A DNA stretch of 64,000 nt from Sphingobium sp. B2D3C (GTDB lineage: Bacteria > Pseudomonadota > Alphaproteobacteria > Sphingomonadales > Sphingomonadaceae): contig NZ_JAOQOK010000001.1 in NCBI RefSeq assembly GCF_025961835.1, positions 2,976,001-3,040,000 of the forward strand, in the 5' to 3' direction. Below are positions 60,814 to 64,000 of this stretch, piece by piece. Numbering within the stretch: position 1 is the first letter of the stretch; each line of letters begins with the position of its first letter. The position numbers and the translations under genes are program-made. Under the pieces are notes generated by a model. That model was not told the DNA's origin. It saw nothing but the letters and a program-made list of their open reading frames with translations, and ran no database searches.

Positions 60814-61760
60814 AGGCGCAGAAGCGAGCCGAGGCCGCGCTTAACCTTACATCGAAACCAGCGATCACACTCGATGAAGCGGCGGGAATTTATGAGGAGA
60901 AGCTGCGCAAGGAAGGGCGGTGGAGCAGGTCCACAGAATCTTGGATCGACAGACTGGTCAATTCGCTCGGTCCGAAGCAGTTCGTTGGCGAGATCAATCA
61001 CGTGGCGATTGGGAAATATTTCCGCTCCCGGGCTGCGGAAGTCAGCGGCGCGAGCGTCAACCGCGAAATCGACGTAGCGCGCGCTCTTTGGCGCGCCACT
61101 GCCAGGGCAAAATATGACATCGGCGAGCAGCCCGATTGGGCCTCGATGCGATACGCAGTGCGAGAGCATGACCCACGTGAGTTGCAGTTTGACGAGGAGG
61201 ACCGCCTACTCGCGGCCATCCGGGAAGATTATCGCCCATTCGTATCGTTTGCGCTCCTATCTGGTTGGCGCGCCGCCGAAGTCCGAGGGCTGTTGTGGTC
61301 TGATATCGATTTTCCCGCCAAGGTTGCATGGCGCACCGTTAAGGGTGGTCGGAGGATCAAACGTCCGCTCACGACGGACATGATCGTCATCGTGGCGTCG
61401 CAACCGCAGGTTTGCGCGCAGGTCTTTACCTACGTGTGCAAGAAGAGCCGGCAGAAGCGCCGCGAGGGCGAGCGATATCCGATTTCAAAAGACGGATGGC
61501 GGAAGACTTGGAGCGAAGCACTCGAAACTGCCGGCATTGCCGATTTCAGATTTCACGATCTTCGGCACACACGTGGCACGCGCATCCTGCGGAGGACAGG
61601 AAATCTTGCCGCCGCTCAGAAGGCTCTTGGCCATCGAAACATCCGTTCGACGCTCCGCTATGCACATGCCTTTGACGACGATGTGCGCGCAGCATTGGAC
61701 GCATCCGAGTCCCGAACTACCCCCGAAGATCATAAAAAATCGACCCGGAAAACGGCCTAA
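60699..61760 (+). CDS. int: Tyrosine-family site-specific integrase
   Basis: 353 aa. N-terminal arm-binding (1-50) and core-binding (about 55-150) domains; catalytic residues R191 (SGWRAAEVRGLLW), K215, H286-x-x-R289 (FHDLRHT), H312 (LGHRN) and the nucleophile Y321 (RYAHAF). Mediates integration at tRNA-Val. Overlaps the excisionase gene by 115 nt; ends 33 bp before attR, with an arm-site repeat inside its 3' end. Confidence 0.96.
   Translation: MSVYKPKNSTVYLYDFQHRGRRFYGSTGQKTKRAAETVEAQKRAEAALNLTSKPAITLDEAAGIYEEKLRKEGRWSRSTESWIDRLVNSLGPKQFVGEINHVAIGKYFRSRAAEVSGASVNREIDVARALWRATARAKYDIGEQPDWASMRYAVREHDPRELQFDEEDRLLAAIREDYRPFVSFALLSGWRAAEVRGLLWSDIDFPAKVAWRTVKGGRRIKRPLTTDMIVIVASQPQVCAQVFTYVCKKSRQKRREGERYPISKDGWRKTWSEALETAGIADFRFHDLRHTRGTRILRRTGNLAAAQKALGHRNIRSTLRYAHAFDDDVRAALDASESRTTPEDHKKSTRKTA
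61707..61728 (+). repeat. Candidate integrase arm site, right copy
   Basis: 20 of 22 bases match 21825-21846, same orientation; inside the last codons of int. Confidence 0.5.
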
Positions 61761-61792
61761 TATCAAGCTATTATGTGAATTTCTCGGGGTCC

Positions 61793-61831
61793 GTGTAAAC
61801 GAGACGCTCTACCAACTGAGCTAATCGCCCC
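61793..61831. repeat. attR core: 5' half of tRNA-Val
   Basis: Identical to 21690-21728. Together with the flanking host promoter it is the original upstream part of tRNA-Val, now without a 3' half. Confidence 0.95.
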
Positions 61832-61840
61832 AGCAGCATC

Positions 61841-61895
61841 GTGACGGTTCGTCCGTCACAGGCGCCCCTTATCGGTCGCTATGGGGGCGGGTCAA
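61841..61895 (-). promoter_or_regulatory. Original host tRNA-Val promoter, stranded at attR
   Basis: Leftward TTGACC (61890-61895), 18-nt spacer, TAAGGG (61866-61871); then a hairpin GTGACGG-N5-CCGTCAC (61841-61859) just before the tRNA 5' half. It fires into the prophage, antisense to int. Confidence 0.65.
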
Positions 61896-61903
61896 GCTGT
61901 GCT

Positions 61904-62959
61904 TCAACGCTGCGGCGCCAGAAGCCCGCCCCTGCGGCGCACTTTGTCGACCCATTGCAGCGCCGCGTCCGCCGTCTCGTCGGTCAGGTCGATGAATACC
62001 CGCCGCCCATCGGTGGGATCAGCAAGCCGGACCAGGATTTTGCGCTCGGTCAGCTGCGTGATCCAGCGCAGCGCCGTGGTCGGCGGAACGGCAGCGGCAA
62101 TGCAGAGGCTCGAAACCGAAACGCGCTGGCCGGCAAGGCGGGCCGCCAGCAGGTCCAACAGCATGTCCCAGGCGGGATCGGCGAACAGGTCCGCCGGCAG
62201 AAACTCGTCGCGGAGCCGCCGTGCCCGGATGAGGGCGCGGATCTCCGCGGCACTGGCGCGGCTTTCGATCGGCGACCGCTCCGCCATGGCCGGCTGGGCT
62301 GGGACCGCTGCGACCTGAGGCTTTTGTGTGGAGGGCGGCGGGGAAAGCGCCTGTCCGCTTTGCGATGTCGAACCCGCTAGCGACGAGGCAGGCTTGGCGC
62401 TGCCGGACAGTCGCTCGAGCGTCTGGGCGAGCCGGCGGACTTCCTCGCTCAGTCTCTCCAGCCGAACGCCCTCCCCGTCCCCGGCGATATCGCGCATCGT
62501 CGCAGGTCCGGACGTCATTGGGCGCAGCCCGGCGGAGACCAGCATCGTGACGATGTCCGCAAGGCTGGGATCGCACAAGACCTCGGCCTCGACGCCTTCG
62601 AGAAGCGCAAAAGCGCGCTCGAGGGAAGCCAGATCGACGAGCACACAAACCCGGCGCCCCTTCAGCATGACTTGTGGCGCCAAGGGATGCTCCAGCCAGT
62701 CGCGCGCCTCCTCACCCCTTAGATCGAGCAGGAGCAGGTCAGGCACGGTCGAGACCGCCGACCAAAGCAGGGCCGTGAGGCTTGTAGACCCGATACATTG
62801 CAGTCCCGCGCGCTCTGCAGCCCGCGACAAAAAGTCACTTGCCGGGCGATCCCCTCCCACCAGGACCGTGGGCTGCTCCAACGCTTCGCACAGCATCTGG
62901 TCGAGCCGGGACGCAAAGCTTGCATCATAACGCGGGTTGTCATCGAAGCCTGTTAACAT
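61904..62959 (-). CDS. Regulator: receiver-like N-terminus plus MarR-like winged helix
   Basis: 351 aa from ATG 62959 (GAGG 8 nt upstream). N-terminal part (about 25-165) is a Rossmann/receiver-like fold without a clear phospho-Asp (TVLVGGDRPASDFLSRAAERAGLQ, DLLLLDLRG). A Ser/Pro linker (about 195-245) follows, then a MarR-like winged helix (GQRVSVSSLCIAAAVPPTTALRWITQLTERKILVRLADPTDGRRVFIDLTDETADAAL). Diverges from acnA, possibly regulating it. Host gene just outside attR. Confidence 0.8.
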   Translation of the reverse strand: MLTGFDDNPRYDASFASRLDQMLCEALEQPTVLVGGDRPASDFLSRAAERAGLQCIGSTSLTALLWSAVSTVPDLLLLDLRGEEARDWLEHPLAPQVMLKGRRVCVLVDLASLERAFALLEGVEAEVLCDPSLADIVTMLVSAGLRPMTSGPATMRDIAGDGEGVRLERLSEEVRRLAQTLERLSGSAKPASSLAGSTSQSGQALSPPPSTQKPQVAAVPAQPAMAERSPIESRASAAEIRALIRARRLRDEFLPADLFADPAWDMLLDLLAARLAGQRVSVSSLCIAAAVPPTTALRWITQLTERKILVRLADPTDGRRVFIDLTDETADAALQWVDKVRRRGGLLAPQR

Positions 62960-63134
62960 TTGGAGCCTCAATTGCTTGATCTGGCACCAATATGCGCCAT
63001 TCGATTAACCTTTTGAACCAGTTTTGTTCCATTTTGGATGAATTGGCTTCCCCGCCACCAATCCAGTCCCATCCGCATCCCACCAGGGTGCTATGTCCGC
63101 GCTTTAATTGCCCCGGCCCGCGCTCGCGCTCCCG

Positions 63135-63162
63135 TTGACAGGTCGCATTGAACCGTTATGGC
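63135..63162 (+). promoter_or_regulatory. Promoter of acnA
   Basis: TTGACA (63135-63140), 16-nt spacer, TATGGC (63157-63162); leader about 90 nt to the acnA ATG. The rest of 62960-63255 shows nothing else. Confidence 0.45.
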
Positions 63163-63255
63163 CCAACCGATCAAAACGCCCTGCGCTGCGACCGCACTGA
63201 ACGGCTAGAACCATGCGGAGTGCCAGCCACTGATATTTTTCGAGGAGACCCGCTG

Positions 63256-64000
63256 ATGACCGCGATCGGACAGGATACGCTTGGCACGCGCGACACACTG
63301 GATGTCGGTGGCAAGCGCTATGGCTATTACTCGCTGGCGAAGGCCGCCGCGAAGCTCGGCGATTGCTCGCGCCTCCCCTTCTCGATGAAGGTGCTGCTGG
63401 AGAACATGCTCCGCTTCGAGGATGGCGTCACCGTCACCACCAGCGATGCGCAGGCGGTCATCGACTGGCTCAAGAACCCCACGGCCTCCAGCAACGAGAT
63501 CCAGTATCGCCCCGCGCGCGTGCTGATGCAGGATTTCACCGGTGTACCCTGCGTGGTCGACCTCGCCGCGATGCGCGATGCGATGAACGCGCTCGGCGCG
63601 GACGCCAGCAAGATCAACCCTCAGGTGCCTGTCCACCTCGTCATCGATCACTCGGTGATGGTAGACGAGTTCGGTACGCCCAAGGCGTTCGAGGACAATG
63701 TCGCGCTGGAATATCAGCGCAACGCCGAGCGCTATGACTTCCTCAAATGGGGTTCCAAGAGCCTCGACAACTTCAAAGTCGTTCCTCCCGGCACCGGCAT
63801 CTGCCACCAAGTCAATCTGGAGCATGTCGCGCAGGCCGTGTGGACCTCGGTCGACGCCAATGGCGAGACGGTCGCCTATCCGGACACCTGCGTCGGCACG
63901 GACAGCCACACGACGATGATCAACGGTCTTGGCGTGCTCGGCTGGGGCGTCGGCGGCATTGAGGCCGAAGCGGCGATGCTCGGCCAGCCGGTCTCCATGC
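63256..64000 (+). CDS. acnA: Aconitate hydratase A (5' part)
   Basis: 248 codons visible, running off the right edge; full length would be near 890. ATG 63256 is preceded by AGGAGA at 8-nt spacing. [57 protein letters not shown] and [35 protein letters not shown] are AcnA signatures. Isomerises citrate to isocitrate in the TCA cycle. It feeds the glyoxylate bypass together with glcB. Confidence 0.97.
   Translation, partial: MTAIGQDTLGTRDTLDVGGKRYGYYSLAKAAAKLGDCSRLPFSMKVLLENMLRFEDGVTVTTSDAQAVIDWLKNPTASSNEIQYRPARVLMQDFTGVPCVVDLAAMRDAMNALGADASKINPQVPVHLVIDHSVMVDEFGTPKAFEDNVALEYQRNAERYDFLKWGSKSLDNFKVVPPGTGICHQVNLEHVAQAVWTSVDANGETVAYPDTCVGTDSHTTMINGLGVLGWGVGGIEAEAAMLGQPVSM

Larger units (their letters stand above)
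21690..61831. mobile_element. P2-like prophage integrated in tRNA-Val, about 40.1 kb
   Basis: Bounded by identical 39-bp direct repeats (21690-21728 and 61793-61831). Contains an integrase/excisionase pair next to attR, a C/cro switch, a TOPRIM primase-helicase, and a complete P2-type head, tail, baseplate and lysis gene set with no frameshifted structural gene seen, so it may be functional. Cargo is concentrated between attL and the portal gene, at two junctions inside the structural cluster, and between D and the repressor. Confidence 0.95.

Overview
The window looks like chromosome of a sphingomonad (Alphaproteobacteria, Sphingomonadaceae; genus not resolvable from this sequence). The GC content is high, and the housekeeping genes (tyrA-hisC diverging from metX-metW, a DUF4168 secreted protein, acnA beside a receiver-like/winged-helix regulator) are of the kind found in that family. 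Two host blocks (1-21.7 kb and 61.8-64 kb) flank one integrated phage of about 40.1 kb.

Left host block. A five-gene leftward operon encodes a CecR/YbiH-type TetR repressor, an HlyD periplasmic adaptor, a double-NBD ABC ATPase and two ABC-2 permeases (the last cut by the window edge). It resembles the E. coli ybhGFSR drug exporter, and a 20-bp palindrome overlaps its promoter. Then come a 55-aa conserved-looking small gene, tRNA-Thr(GGT), a secreted DUF4168 protein, glcG-glcB (malate synthase G), dapD (lysine/DAP pathway), a YbdG-type mechanosensitive channel, the SMR exporter sugE, a PilZ-domain protein, RNase R, tyrA-hisC, metX-GNAT-metW, a Bcr/CflA-type MFS exporter and a pirin. tRNA-Val(TAC) closes the block and is the integration target.

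Prophage (21690-61831). A 39-bp direct repeat, equal to the 5' half of tRNA-Val, bounds the element. A tyrosine integrase and an excisionase-like gene lie next to attR. The structural genes are P2-type (Q, P, O, N, M, L, X, holin, M15 endolysin, Rz/Rz1, R, S, J, I, H, V, W, FI, FII, E/E' with a -1 frameshift, T, U, D), but J-I-H precedes V-W, unlike P2. Each late operon start carries a copy of the same long palindrome, probably the Ogr-type late-activator site. A C/cro switch with paired 17-bp operators starts the early rightward operon: small genes, a CII-like protein, an Ogr/Delta zinc protein, a TOPRIM primase-helicase in place of the P2 gpA nickase, and a GapR-domain protein.

Cargo. The left arm (22.2-28.5 kb) carries a three-gene cassette (XRE-ASCH, PIN-GNAT-PUA-like, P-loop kinase), a lone PD-(D/E)XK-like protein, a 269-bp inverted-repeat element, an SRAP gene whose catalytic Cys codon is preceded by ATC instead of ATG, and a LexA-box-controlled small-protein operon that may act as an SOS antirepressor. 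Further accessory genes occupy junctions in the structural cluster: an exported protein after S, a single-domain receiver after H, and four leftward genes between D and the repressor, including a PUA-like/membrane two-gene pair that is a candidate defence cassette.

Right host block. A MarR-like winged-helix protein with a receiver-like N-terminus diverges from acnA (aconitase A), which runs off the window.
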